Assembly (NCBI GenBank): GCA_002319885.1 | Contig: DCFT01000133.1 | Location: forward strand, 8,364 to 72,363 | Reading direction: 5' to 3' | Origin: Bacteroidales bacterium UBA1797 | GTDB taxonomy: Bacteria > Bacteroidota > Bacteroidia > Bacteroidales > VadinHA17 | Length of the DNA: 64,000 nucleotides | Shown: one piece after another, positions 9,786-18,407 of the stretch | Layout: each line of letters begins with the position of its first letter | Numbering within the stretch: the stretch's first letter is position 1 | Position numbers and translations under genes: made by a program | The notes under the pieces: generated by a model | Seen by the model: only the letters and a program-made list of their open reading frames with translations | Told to the model about the DNA's origin: nothing | The model's database searches: none

Positions 9786-10340
9786 ATGAGCTTTAATATA
9801 GAGAATTATTTTTCAGACAATTCGACCGGGAATACGATCCTTTATTATAAAGGTAATGTTGATTCGGATGTCATAAATCATATTCTTGACACTGTTGAGA
9901 ATAAGATGGTTGAGGTTAGTGAACAATCTAAACTCAGAAAAAAGGTATATAATGTCCTTGTTGAAAGTCTTCAGAATCTGTACCATCATGTTGACAAGGT
10001 TCCCTCTGACTTTGAGGATCAGACGTCAGAGAGGTTTGGTCTGATAGCAGTAAAAAAAGTAAACAACGGATACAGGATAATTACCGGGAACTTTGTGCAT
10101 TCTGATAATATCGATAAACTTGAAGAAAAGATTAAACGCATTAACAGGTCAAGTCATGAGGAAATAAAGGAACTTTATAAGTTTATTCTGAATCATCAGC
10201 GCATTTCAGCTAAGGGCGGGGGTGGTCTCGGTCTGGTCGATATTGCCAGAAAGACAGGCAATAAGCTTGAATATTCAATTAAAGAATATGACAGCCATTT
10301 TTCATTCTTCTATCTCAATATCTTAGTGAATGAAGAATAA
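9786..10340 (+). CDS. siaB: SiaB-family (DUF6272) protein kinase
   Basis: A 184-residue protein with the GHKL-like layout of the SiaB family: an N-box-like helix LVESLQNLYHHV, a later glycine-rich stretch AKGGGGLGLVDIARKTG, and a C-terminal FSFFYLNI strand. In Pseudomonas, SiaB phosphorylates SiaC, a DUF1987 protein, to tune a partner-switch output. A SiaC homologue follows here after 27 nt, which strongly supports the pairing. The usual SiaA phosphatase and SiaD diguanylate cyclase are not adjacent. The call rests on family pattern and neighbour; kinase activity is not demonstrated. Confidence 0.8.
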   Translation: MSFNIENYFSDNSTGNTILYYKGNVDSDVINHILDTVENKMVEVSEQSKLRKKVYNVLVESLQNLYHHVDKVPSDFEDQTSERFGLIAVKKVNNGYRIITGNFVHSDNIDKLEEKIKRINRSSHEEIKELYKFILNHQRISAKGGGGLGLVDIARKTGNKLEYSIKEYDSHFSFFYLNILVNEE

Positions 10341-10367
10341 TCAATTCAACAATTAAATCTGATAAAT

Positions 10368-10748
10368 ATGGAACCGATCATTATAGAAGGAACCCCTAAA
10401 ACTCCAACAGTTAAATTTGATGCTACAGAAGGTGTCTTTGAAATCAAAGGACGTTCAATTCCAGAAAACTCAGTTGAATTTTATAAACCTTTGGTAGACT
10501 GGCTCGATACATATAAAGAATCACCACTTACAAAAACTGTGGTTAATGTACGTCTGGAATACTTTAATACCAGTTCTTCAAAGTGCATCCTCGATGTTTT
10601 CAAGAAACTTGAGGCAATACATAAAGCCAAGAATGAAGTTGAAGTGAATTGGTTTTATGAGGAAGACGATGAGGATATGCTTGAAGCCGGAGAAGATTAT
10701 GAATCTATTATCAGGGTACCTTTTAAAATGGTTGAAATTCTTGAATGA
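10368..10748 (+). CDS. siaC: SiaC-family (DUF1987) regulatory phosphoprotein
   Basis: A 126-residue DUF1987 protein with the family hallmarks: N-terminal IIIEGTPKTPTV, the strand GVFEIKGRSIPENSVEFY, and YFNTSSSKCILDVFKKL, where the phosphorylatable Thr/Ser of SiaC lies. The C-terminus is acidic (YEEDDEDMLEAGEDY). It is cotranscribed with siaB and followed by a strong bidirectional terminator. In Pseudomonas, unphosphorylated SiaC activates a diguanylate cyclase. Nothing of that kind is encoded here, so the downstream partner in this organism is unknown. Confidence 0.85.
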   Translation: MEPIIIEGTPKTPTVKFDATEGVFEIKGRSIPENSVEFYKPLVDWLDTYKESPLTKTVVNVRLEYFNTSSSKCILDVFKKLEAIHKAKNEVEVNWFYEEDDEDMLEAGEDYESIIRVPFKMVEILE

Positions 10749-10790
10749 ATAATTATTGAACCTGTTCTTACAAATCGGCTATATCAGATG

Positions 10791-10834
10791 TTAAAGAGGC
10801 TGTCTTTCAGGAGGCAGCCTCTTTAATATTTTTT
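10791..10834. terminator. bidirectional rho-independent terminator
   Basis: The inverted repeat TTAAAGAGGCTGTC / GGCAGCCTCTTTAA, with a short loop, is followed by a T-rich tract. It sits between the convergent siaC and ABC transporter genes and would serve both. Confidence 0.85.
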
Positions 10835-10845
10835 AATGGTTTGGC

Positions 10846-13800
10846 CTAATCAGAACTTTTTATTTTTTTTCCAAAGAAATCTTCAACAGAATCAAGAAGT
10901 TTCTTAAGTAATCTGAAATAGAGAATCAGGTATATAAAGAATGTCATAATCCAAAGCACGATTATATTGACAATATAAGTATCAACTTTCATTCCGAAAA
11001 TCTGCTTTTCAGGGGCATAAAAATGTGCTCTTATCAGTTTGTATTTTGAATCCATAAAGATCGGATCAAGTTTCTGAACCAGTTCACCCTTATATACAAT
11101 CACCTTTGTTGTCTCATTCTTGTCTCTCACGAAGTCCTCAAGAGATTTATTGAAGTAGCTGTCTCTTAGTTTTAGAAATTTTTTAAGATTTTCATCGGTA
11201 AGCTTCGATTTTAATATTTCTTTCCTGTTGCTGGCATCATTATAGATGTTAACATAAAGTTTTCTTATTGATTCGACATAATTGATGGCAGCTGATGCAA
11301 TTTCAGGAGTAATTTTATCGGCAGTTATCTGATCAATAAATGCAAACGGAATATCAGGAACCAGAATTAGTTGTTTTTTTATTTCATTGGATACAAGAAG
11401 CAGGTTGTTCCTGAATTCTTTATCCTTAATACCTTTGTCCAGATCATTGATGATATCATCCAGAGCCCCCTTTAATTCAACATTCCAATAGTCTTTTTTA
11501 AAGACTGCTTTGCTCATTTCCTTTTCGAAAGAATAAAATGGCCTTTCATAGTCGTTGTATATAAACTGCTGAACTGCAAGAGCTTCATATCCCCAACGGG
11601 CTGTTATAAACTCACCATATATAGGGATTGAAACAGGGGATGAGATGTCAGGATTCAACTTTTCAAACTTTACAAGAACTCCGCTCAGTATAATCTGAGG
11701 TATAACAAGAAATGGGATTAATATATAAATAGTCACTACAGCCTTAAAGCTGTCGGAGATAACAAGTCCAAGCATATTTGCCCCGGCCCAGCATGAAAAT
11801 AACACCAGCCAGTACTCAAACATCATCCCTCTGATCTGTGTAATTCCGTTACCAACCAGGACGAATGTGAATGCCTGGATTGCTGATATTGCAAACTGAA
11901 CGAATACTTTGGACATCAGGTAGCTATTCCAGCTTAAGTTGAGGAAAGCTTCTCTTTTAAGGATCTTTCTGTCTTTAATGATCTCCTCGGCACTTACCGT
12001 TAATCCCATGAAAATTGCTACGATAACCGACATGAAAATATAAATCGGAAGGTTGCTGTTGTCATAAAGTGTATAATGAGGATTTTTGATACTTTCATCA
12101 AAATACCTGATGAGAAAAGCAAGGAAAAATGCAAGAATCGGAGCTTCCAGAAGTGTAATCAGAAGATACTGTGTGTCGGAAATTTTTGAGAGGATATCGC
12201 GCTTTGAAAAAACAATAAACTGTTTAAACTTATTAGGAGTCTTGAAATTTATTTCAGGCACTGAGACACCTGGTTCCCTTTTATCTTCCTTCTTTTCTTC
12301 TTTATAAAGGTTACTCCAGTCTGCCGGCGAAATTCTCCGTATTTCTGTTGGTTGACCGCTCTCTGTAAATACTTTGGTCTCGACAATATTGAATATTTGT
12401 TCAGGATTTACATTGCCGCATACATAACATTCACTCTCATTATAGTTAGCCTGTTCGATTTTCCTTTTGAAATACTCAATTGAATCTACGGGATTTCCAT
12501 TATAGATAAGATATCCACCGGTATCCAGAATAATAAGCTTATCAAACATCTTGAATATTTCGGATGATGGCTGATGGATCACAATAAACAGAAGTTTACC
12601 CTTTCGTGCAAGATCCTTTAAAAGATCAAGTATATTCTCAGAGTCACGCGATGAAAGACCGGAAGTTGGTTCATCGAGGAACATTATGGCTGGTTCACGT
12701 ATCAGTTCGAGTGAAATATTAAGCCTTTTCCTCTGTCCTCCACTGATTTTCTTATTCAGGGGACTGCCAACCTGTATATTCCTGATTTCATGTAAGCCAA
12801 GGTTTTTAAGAACGCTGTCCACTCTTTTAACAATATCCTGATCACTTAGGTTATCAAAACAGAGCTTGGCATTGAAATAGAGATTTTCAAAAACGGTGAG
12901 CTCTTCAATAAGAAGGTCATCCTGTGAAACATATCCTATGAGCCCTTTAATCTTTTCCTTTTCTTTATGTATGCTAATACCATTTATAAGCACTTCGCCA
13001 TCATATGGATTGGAAGATCCATTTAAAACTCCCATGAGTGTCGATTTCCCGGCCCCGCTGGCGCCCATGATGCCAACCATCCTGCCTGATTCCTCTTTGA
13101 AGCTCATATGATGAATGCCAACTGTTCCACTCTTGAACCGGTATTCAAGATTATTTACTTCATAGACTACTCTTGATGATTGGAATTCCTCTTTAAGGAA
13201 CTGCATTGTTACATCCCAGTAATAAATTGGGGTTATTTTATATCCTTTAATCGAAGACCCCTGACTGAAAGGGTATACTTTATCCTCCTGCAATAACTGA
13301 CCATTCATTGATAGCTCACCCGAACCAATAAATCTGATAAAATACTTATTGACAGAGGGTAAAAAAAGTATCCATATGTGGCCTTTCAGCAGGTCTTTAT
13401 AGGCATGTTTTGCCTTTTTATGTTCAAAATTTTTTATTCCGTTAATTATGAGAAGATCAGGAGTTGAAGGGATATCGGTAAATGGATTCAAAACAAAACT
13501 CTCAATGAACTTATACTCCACCGGAGTAATGCTCAAGCCCTCTGCAAGAGTACTGATGAAACCTAACTCAAGCTGGCTGACAGTCTGGCCGCCTGATTTG
13601 CAAAATTCAAGGGCCTGTATAACCACAACAATTCTTTGTTCCTGGTCGAGCTGACCCTGTTCATTTATCTCATTACAAAGCTTACGTATCCTTATTGCAA
13701 TAGCTCCTTCACGTCGTTCAGTACTGCTCTTTTCAAGTTTTTTTCTTGCCTCCTCAAACTTTTCATCATATGTTGTGAGATATTTCTTTACCAGTTCCTG

Positions 13801-13917
13801 ATTTAGCAGACGCTTGAGAAAAACCTCAACAAAGCCTCTTCGCTCGTTGTCATTGGTCTGAGGTTTCGCAATGATAGCAAACAACTGCATAAGTGTTTCC
13901 AGGATCTTCTCACTCAT
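10846..13917 (-). CDS. ABCG-like ABC transporter, fused ATPase-permease with N-terminal regulatory region
   Basis: A 1023-residue half-transporter. Residues 1-150 form an all-helical region resembling TerB-type domains. Residues 180-240 look like a small beta-sandwich (FHA-like). The ABC ATPase follows with Walker A GASGAGKS (285-292), signature SGGQRKRL (392-399) and Walker B IMFLDEP (411-417). A CxxC pair (ECYVCGN) lies in the linker. The C-terminal ABC2 permease has about six membrane spans and a large extracytoplasmic helical insert between the fifth and the last. The layout follows the White/ABCG group. The substrate is unknown. It converges on siaBC, sharing their terminator. Confidence 0.85.
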   Translation of the reverse strand: MSEKILETLMQLFAIIAKPQTNDNERRGFVEVFLKRLLNQELVKKYLTTYDEKFEEARKKLEKSSTERREGAIAIRIRKLCNEINEQGQLDQEQRIVVVIQALEFCKSGGQTVSQLELGFISTLAEGLSITPVEYKFIESFVLNPFTDIPSTPDLLIINGIKNFEHKKAKHAYKDLLKGHIWILFLPSVNKYFIRFIGSGELSMNGQLLQEDKVYPFSQGSSIKGYKITPIYYWDVTMQFLKEEFQSSRVVYEVNNLEYRFKSGTVGIHHMSFKEESGRMVGIMGASGAGKSTLMGVLNGSSNPYDGEVLINGISIHKEKEKIKGLIGYVSQDDLLIEELTVFENLYFNAKLCFDNLSDQDIVKRVDSVLKNLGLHEIRNIQVGSPLNKKISGGQRKRLNISLELIREPAIMFLDEPTSGLSSRDSENILDLLKDLARKGKLLFIVIHQPSSEIFKMFDKLIILDTGGYLIYNGNPVDSIEYFKRKIEQANYNESECYVCGNVNPEQIFNIVETKVFTESGQPTEIRRISPADWSNLYKEEKKEDKREPGVSVPEINFKTPNKFKQFIVFSKRDILSKISDTQYLLITLLEAPILAFFLAFLIRYFDESIKNPHYTLYDNSNLPIYIFMSVIVAIFMGLTVSAEEIIKDRKILKREAFLNLSWNSYLMSKVFVQFAISAIQAFTFVLVGNGITQIRGMMFEYWLVLFSCWAGANMLGLVISDSFKAVVTIYILIPFLVIPQIILSGVLVKFEKLNPDISSPVSIPIYGEFITARWGYEALAVQQFIYNDYERPFYSFEKEMSKAVFKKDYWNVELKGALDDIINDLDKGIKDKEFRNNLLLVSNEIKKQLILVPDIPFAFIDQITADKITPEIASAAINYVESIRKLYVNIYNDASNRKEILKSKLTDENLKKFLKLRDSYFNKSLEDFVRDKNETTKVIVYKGELVQKLDPIFMDSKYKLIRAHFYAPEKQIFGMKVDTYIVNIIVLWIMTFFIYLILYFRLLKKLLDSVEDFFGKKIKSSD

Positions 13918-14079
13918 AATTCAACAATCGGTTTATTAATTTCCGGTCTGAAGATATGAAATTAGTTACTAGACTCAAAGAATACCAATTAATGTTTTTC
14001 AGATTAATCTAAGGTTATTAGGGTATTATGAATTATTTGTAATGACAGCCGGAGTGATTTGATGGAAACACAATTATCT

Positions 14080-14658
14080 CTATTTATGCTTCTTTTTCTT
14101 TTCCACTGAGAAGCCGAATTTGCCAATAAATTTTCCGGTTTCGTAATATTTGCCATGCGAATAGCAGATAGGGAGAGCATCATTCAGTTTAAAAAGGCCA
14201 GTGCTTTCTTCAATATATTTTTCATCAGCATTGACGGCCACTACTTCTGAAATGAACATATGATGCGATCCAAGCTCTTTAATCTCCTTAACAATACACT
14301 CAATATTTACCGGGGATTCTTTTATCAAAGGAGCATTTATTTTTGTCGCAGAAGCTGGTGTCAATCCCATTTCCGAGAATTTATTATGATCCCTTCCCGA
14401 TTTAACACCACACCAGTCGGTGGCATATGCCAGTGATTTTGTCGTCAGGTTTATGACAAACTCTCCGTTTTTCCTGATAATATTATAAGAATGACGACCC
14501 GGTCTGACAGAAATATAGCACATTGCCGGATCAGTACAGATAGTCCCGGTCCAGGAAACTGTTATTATATTATATTCTTCGGGTTCCGATCCGCAGCTGA
14601 CCATTACGGCAGGTAATGGATATATCATTGTGCCTGGCTTCCATGATACTTTACTCAT
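14080..14658 (-). CDS. flavin reductase-family (FMN-binding split barrel) protein
   Basis: A 192-residue flavoprotein of the flavin-reductase-like/HpaC-DIM6 group that binds FMN in a split barrel, usually passing electrons from NAD(P)H or serving an unknown oxidoreductase role. Family features are the N-terminal PLPAVMVSCG strand, NIITVSWTGTICTDPAMCYISVR cut across the FMN-binding turn, RHSYNIIRKNGEFVINL, and a C-terminal YCHGKYY-like strand (seen as ICYSHGKYYETG). It is a single gene facing away from clpB, and its partner is not evident. Confidence 0.85.
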   Translation of the reverse strand: MSKVSWKPGTMIYPLPAVMVSCGSEPEEYNIITVSWTGTICTDPAMCYISVRPGRHSYNIIRKNGEFVINLTTKSLAYATDWCGVKSGRDHNKFSEMGLTPASATKINAPLIKESPVNIECIVKEIKELGSHHMFISEVVAVNADEKYIEESTGLFKLNDALPICYSHGKYYETGKFIGKFGFSVEKKKKHK

Positions 14659-14672
14659 AATTCACATTTTGG

Positions 14673-14680
14673 CAAAGATA
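14673..14680 (-). promoter_or_regulatory. putative -7 box of the flavin reductase gene
   Basis: Reads TATCTTTG on the minus strand, 14 nt before the ATG. Two TTTG words lie 14 and 23 nt upstream, inside the adjacent repeat, so the repeat edge may supply the -33 element. Confidence 0.45.
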
Positions 14681-14689
14681 ATTTCTTTT

Positions 14690-14832
14690 AACCGCAAAGC
14701 ACTCAAAGAAGTCACAAAGTACACAAAGTATGAACCATCATAAGTATTTCTTTGTGTGCTTTGAATTAGCCTTTGAGACCTCCCAACGCTTCGGTAGGGA
14801 TCTTCGCTTCGCTTCGATTTGTGGGTAATGGA
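14690..14832. repeat. inverted array of CACAAAG words
   Basis: The left arm holds repeated CAAAG/ACAAAG words (14695-14730). The right arm holds the complementary CTTTGTG/CTTTGA words (about 14750-14776). GC-rich words CTTCGCTTCGCTTCG follow. It fills the divergent gap between the flavin reductase and clpB, and shares its word with the elements at 29.85 and 34.6 kb. Confidence 0.75.
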
Positions 14833-14900
14833 TTATTAATATCTAGTCAAATTGGCATAATCTTCTGATAATTAGATGTCAAAACGACAATATCCAACAC

Positions 14901-14916
14901 TGGCAGCAATTTTGCA
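14901..14916 (+). promoter_or_regulatory. putative sigma-54 promoter of clpB
   Basis: TGGCAGCAATTTTGCA matches the -24/-12 pattern TGGCAC-N5-TTGCA, with GG and GC spaced exactly 12 nt apart. The predicted transcription start near 14927 lies 12 nt upstream of the family-typical clpB ATG. That supports the start at 14939 rather than the in-frame ATG at 14876, which lies upstream of this promoter. Confidence 0.5.
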
Positions 14917-14938
14917 TAGAGCCATTAAAAACAATATT

Positions 14939-17536
14939 ATGAATCTCAATAATTTCACTTTAAAAGCTCAGGAATCTGTTCAGAAAGCTTTCGAGATAGC
15001 AAATGGGAAAGGCCAGCAAGCTGTTGAATGTGCTCATATCCTAAAAGGTGTAATGAGCGAATCAGAGAGCATTACAAATTTTCTGTTCGGGAAAATGGGT
15101 GTCAACACCTTGTCCCTGGCAAAAGAAACAGACAATCTCATTGATTCATATCCAAAGGTCAGTGGTGCTGATTCTTATGTGTCTTCCACAGTTTCTGAAG
15201 CCTTTAGAAAGGCAAATGATCATGCTGCCAGGATGAAAGACAAATTCGTTTCTACTGAGCATCTGCTTATGGGCATTCTTGATACAGATGATAGAATGGC
15301 CCGAATTCTTAAAGACAATGGTGTAACAATGAAGGAATTGATTGCGGCTGTCAATGAACTCAGGAAAGGGGCAACTGTAGAAAGTCAGACTTCCGATGAG
15401 ACTTTTAATTCATTGAACAGGTATGCCATCAATCTTAATGAGAAAGCGCGTTCGGGTAAACTCGACCCTGTTATTGGAAGAGATGAAGAGATCCGGCGTA
15501 TATTACAGATACTCACACGCAGGACTAAGAACAACCCACTGTTGATTGGTGAACCGGGAGTAGGTAAAACAGCGATAGCAGAGGGTCTGGCCCACAGGAT
15601 AATAAGAGGAGATGTCCCTGAGGATATTAAATCGAAGATTATTTATTCACTCGATATGGGAGCCCTCATTGCAGGTGCAAAATATAAAGGAGAGTTTGAG
15701 GAAAGATTAAAATCGGTCATTAACGAAGTTATCGGTTCTGACGGAGAAATTATTCTTTTCATTGATGAGATTCACACACTGGTGGGAGCTGGAAAATCAG
15801 AAGGCGCTATGGATGCTGCTAATATCCTGAAACCTGCGCTGGCAAGAGGGGAACTGAGAGCGATTGGAGCAACGACACTAAGCGAATACCAGAAATATTT
15901 TGAAAAAGATAAAGCTCTTGAGAGACGTTTCCAGGTAGTAATGGTAGATGAGCCTGACAGGGCAGATACTATTTCAATACTCAGGGGTATCCGCGAGAAA
16001 TATGAAGCACATCATAAAGTTATCATCAGAGACGAAGCAATCATTGCTGCTGTCGATCTCTCAACCCGTTATATAACAGACAGGTTTTTGCCCGACAAGG
16101 CAATTGACCTTATTGATGAGGCTGCATCAAAGTTAAGGCTTGAAATGAATTCTGTACCTGAAGAGATTGATGAAGCGGAAAGAACGATAACACGTCTTGA
16201 GATTGAGAAGGAAGCAGTCAGAAGGGATGGTGATACGGTTAAAGCAGAAAAAATTTCGCGCGAACTGGCCAATATGCAGTCGAAAAGAGATGAGCTGAAA
16301 GCCGAATGGAAATCTGAAAAAGATATGATAGAAAAGGTACAGATTAAAAAGGAAGCTGTGGAATCATATCGTTTTGAAGCTGACCAGGCGGAGAGAAGTG
16401 GCGATTATGGAAAAGTTGCCGAGATACGCTATGGTAAAATCACAGAGCTGGAGAAGGAAATATCAGAACTGAAGGATCTTATTGAAAAGAAAAGAGCTAA
16501 AGGTTCATTGATTCAGGAAGAAGTCAGATCAGAAGATATTGCAGCGATAGTTTCAAAATGGACAGGGATACCTGTGTCGAGAATGCTTGAAAGCGAAAAG
16601 GAGAAATTACTTAGACTCGAATCTGAATTGCATAAAAGAGTTGTCGGGCAGGATGAAGCCATAACTGCTGTTGCGGATGCTGTGCGACGATCAAGAGCCG
16701 GGTTGCAGGACCAGAAAAGACCCCTGGGATCTTTTATTTTTATTGGAACAACAGGTGTTGGGAAGACCGAATTGGCACGAGCCCTTGCGGGCTTCCTCTT
16801 TAACGATGAAAACATGCTGACACGTATAGATATGTCGGAATATCAGGAGAGACATTCGGTTTCACGTCTTATCGGTGCTCCTCCCGGTTATATAGGATAT
16901 GACGAAGGCGGTCAACTTACCGAAGCTGTAAGGCATAAACCATACTCTGTTGTTCTTCTCGATGAGATAGAAAAGGCACATCCCGATCTGTTTAACCTGC
17001 TTTTACAGGTTCTGGATGAAGGAAGACTAACTGATAACAAAGGACGGACAGTAAATTTCAGGAATGTAATTATTATAATGACATCAAACCTGGGATCAGA
17101 GATTATCAGGGATCGAATGGATAAACTGAATAACAGGATGTCTGAAAAAGAAGAAGATATTCTCCGGAATGATATTTTCATATTATTAAGAAAAACACTC
17201 AGACCTGAATTCCTGAACAGAGTGGATGAAATTGTAATGTTCAAACCTTTAACTAAAGAACAGATAAAAGAAATAGTGAAAATTCAGCTGGGGAATATTG
17301 AACATATGCTTGCCGGGTTTAACCTGAAACTCAGTGTAAAAGATGGTGCTCTTGAATGGTTGGCAGAAAAAGGATACGATCCGCAGATGGGAGCAAGACC
17401 TGTAAAAAGGCTTATTCAGAGAGATATTGTAAATGAACTTTCCAAAGAGATCATTGGAGGAAAAATATCAAAAGAAGACACTATTGTGGTTGATGTAAAA
17501 GGTGATCATCTTGTTTTCAGCAAACAAATAATCTGA
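14939..17536 (+). CDS. clpB: ATP-dependent disaggregase ClpB
   Basis: A Hsp100 hexamer that extracts proteins from aggregates together with DnaK. The N-terminal Clp repeat domain begins MNLNNFTLKAQESVQKA, exactly the family start. I therefore use the ATG at 14939 (865 residues) rather than the frame-extending ATG 63 nt upstream. AAA+ module 1 has Walker A GEPGVGKT (204-211). The coiled-coil M-domain spans about residues 390-510. AAA+ module 2 has GTTGVGKT (603-610) and MTSNLGSE. All catalytic motifs are intact. Expression may use a sigma-54 promoter rather than the usual heat-shock type; no CIRCE operator is visible. Confidence 0.95.
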   Translation: MNLNNFTLKAQESVQKAFEIANGKGQQAVECAHILKGVMSESESITNFLFGKMGVNTLSLAKETDNLIDSYPKVSGADSYVSSTVSEAFRKANDHAARMKDKFVSTEHLLMGILDTDDRMARILKDNGVTMKELIAAVNELRKGATVESQTSDETFNSLNRYAINLNEKARSGKLDPVIGRDEEIRRILQILTRRTKNNPLLIGEPGVGKTAIAEGLAHRIIRGDVPEDIKSKIIYSLDMGALIAGAKYKGEFEERLKSVINEVIGSDGEIILFIDEIHTLVGAGKSEGAMDAANILKPALARGELRAIGATTLSEYQKYFEKDKALERRFQVVMVDEPDRADTISILRGIREKYEAHHKVIIRDEAIIAAVDLSTRYITDRFLPDKAIDLIDEAASKLRLEMNSVPEEIDEAERTITRLEIEKEAVRRDGDTVKAEKISRELANMQSKRDELKAEWKSEKDMIEKVQIKKEAVESYRFEADQAERSGDYGKVAEIRYGKITELEKEISELKDLIEKKRAKGSLIQEEVRSEDIAAIVSKWTGIPVSRMLESEKEKLLRLESELHKRVVGQDEAITAVADAVRRSRAGLQDQKRPLGSFIFIGTTGVGKTELARALAGFLFNDENMLTRIDMSEYQERHSVSRLIGAPPGYIGYDEGGQLTEAVRHKPYSVVLLDEIEKAHPDLFNLLLQVLDEGRLTDNKGRTVNFRNVIIIMTSNLGSEIIRDRMDKLNNRMSEKEEDILRNDIFILLRKTLRPEFLNRVDEIVMFKPLTKEQIKEIVKIQLGNIEHMLAGFNLKLSVKDGALEWLAEKGYDPQMGARPVKRLIQRDIVNELSKEIIGGKISKEDTIVVDVKGDHLVFSKQII

Positions 17537-17548
17537 ACCGCGAACTAT

Positions 17549-17884
17549 CTATATGAATGATTTTAGACAGGTATCGAGATCAGGATAAATCTGTAAAACA
17601 GTTTGCAGGTGAAGTGTCTCAAATGTTTCATTAACCCGGGGTTCAGGATTAGCGAACTTTAATATCCCGTAATTGCTTCTGGAAGCTTTCATAACTGATA
17701 AGAAACACCCGAAACCTGAACTGTCAACATATTCCACACCCTTCAGGTTAATTATTACTTTAGAATTCGAATTATCAATTAATTTCAGAATCCCTTCCCT
17801 GATTTCATCAATAATCAGTGCGTTAATGATGTTGACTGAGAAGGAGATGATATCAATCTTATCTTTTTTTTCAATATTGATCAT
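17549..17884 (-). CDS. STAS-domain protein
   Basis: A 111-residue STAS domain with the phosphoacceptor segment VEYVDSSGFGCFLS, so probably an anti-sigma factor antagonist or a similar switch protein. Its start codon directly abuts the stop codon of the upstream Hpt gene, implying translational coupling. Pairing a phosphohistidine carrier with a STAS protein, with no kinase or phosphatase between, is uncommon and suggests both feed one response. It converges on clpB with a gap of only 12 nt and no visible terminator. Confidence 0.82.
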   Translation of the reverse strand: MINIEKKDKIDIISFSVNIINALIIDEIREGILKLIDNSNSKVIINLKGVEYVDSSGFGCFLSVMKASRSNYGILKFANPEPRVNETFETLHLQTVLQIYPDLDTCLKSFI

Positions 17885-18247
17885 TCATATTCCGGTTAAC
17901 CTGTTACTGGCTAGATCATTAAGCTCAACGATTGCAGCGTCTGTCTCACTTTTGAACCTTTCTAAATAGTGTTCATATAATTGAGGTTCCTTTCCTTCCC
18001 TGGCCTGAAGTTCAAAAGTCTTTAACATTTGTGCCAAATCATCCATGCCCATAATAGCTACCGACGATTTTGCCTTGTGGGCAAGTAACCCCAGCGCAGT
18101 ATAATTTTGTTTTGCCAGATGGGCTTTCATCTCATTGTAAATTTCAACCGATTGGTCCTTAAACATTACAACTATCTCATCAATGATAGAGGGATCTCCT
18201 CCCGATACCGAATCGAGATATTCCATGTTAATGAATTTGTAATCCAT
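17885..18247 (-). CDS. Hpt-domain histidine phosphotransfer protein
   Basis: A 120-residue stand-alone Hpt four-helix bundle. The phosphorylated histidine is H57 in the motif LAHKAKSSVAIMG, which matches the family pattern H-x-x-K-S/G-s. Such proteins shuttle phosphate between the receiver of a hybrid kinase and a response regulator. No hybrid kinase is adjacent; the nearest in this window is at 56.4 kb. It is the first gene of a two-gene unit with the STAS protein. The partner is inferred only. Confidence 0.85.
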   Translation of the reverse strand: MDYKFINMEYLDSVSGGDPSIIDEIVVMFKDQSVEIYNEMKAHLAKQNYTALGLLAHKAKSSVAIMGMDDLAQMLKTFELQAREGKEPQLYEHYLERFKSETDAAIVELNDLASNRLTGI

Positions 18248-18294
18248 ATCTGACTGAAAAATATAATTATGTTACTACCCTGACGTATTTAAAA

Positions 18295-18302
18295 CAAATA
18301 TA
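18295..18302 (-). promoter_or_regulatory. putative -7 box of the Hpt-STAS unit
   Basis: Reads TATATTTG on the minus strand, 47 nt ahead of the Hpt start codon. No TTTG is seen at the -33 spacing. Confidence 0.35.
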
Positions 18303-18407
18303 CAAATATTTTATTCCGGCACGCGACTGTTTTTCTTCATATTGATCAATAACGTTTTTAAGAATTGGAAATTAGTGCTATTTTTATGCTGATAAAAACC
18401 GGATGAT

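Noticed and set aside
14876..14938. N-terminal extension of ClpB
   Set aside because: It adds 21 residues absent from the family and overlaps a sigma-54-like promoter.
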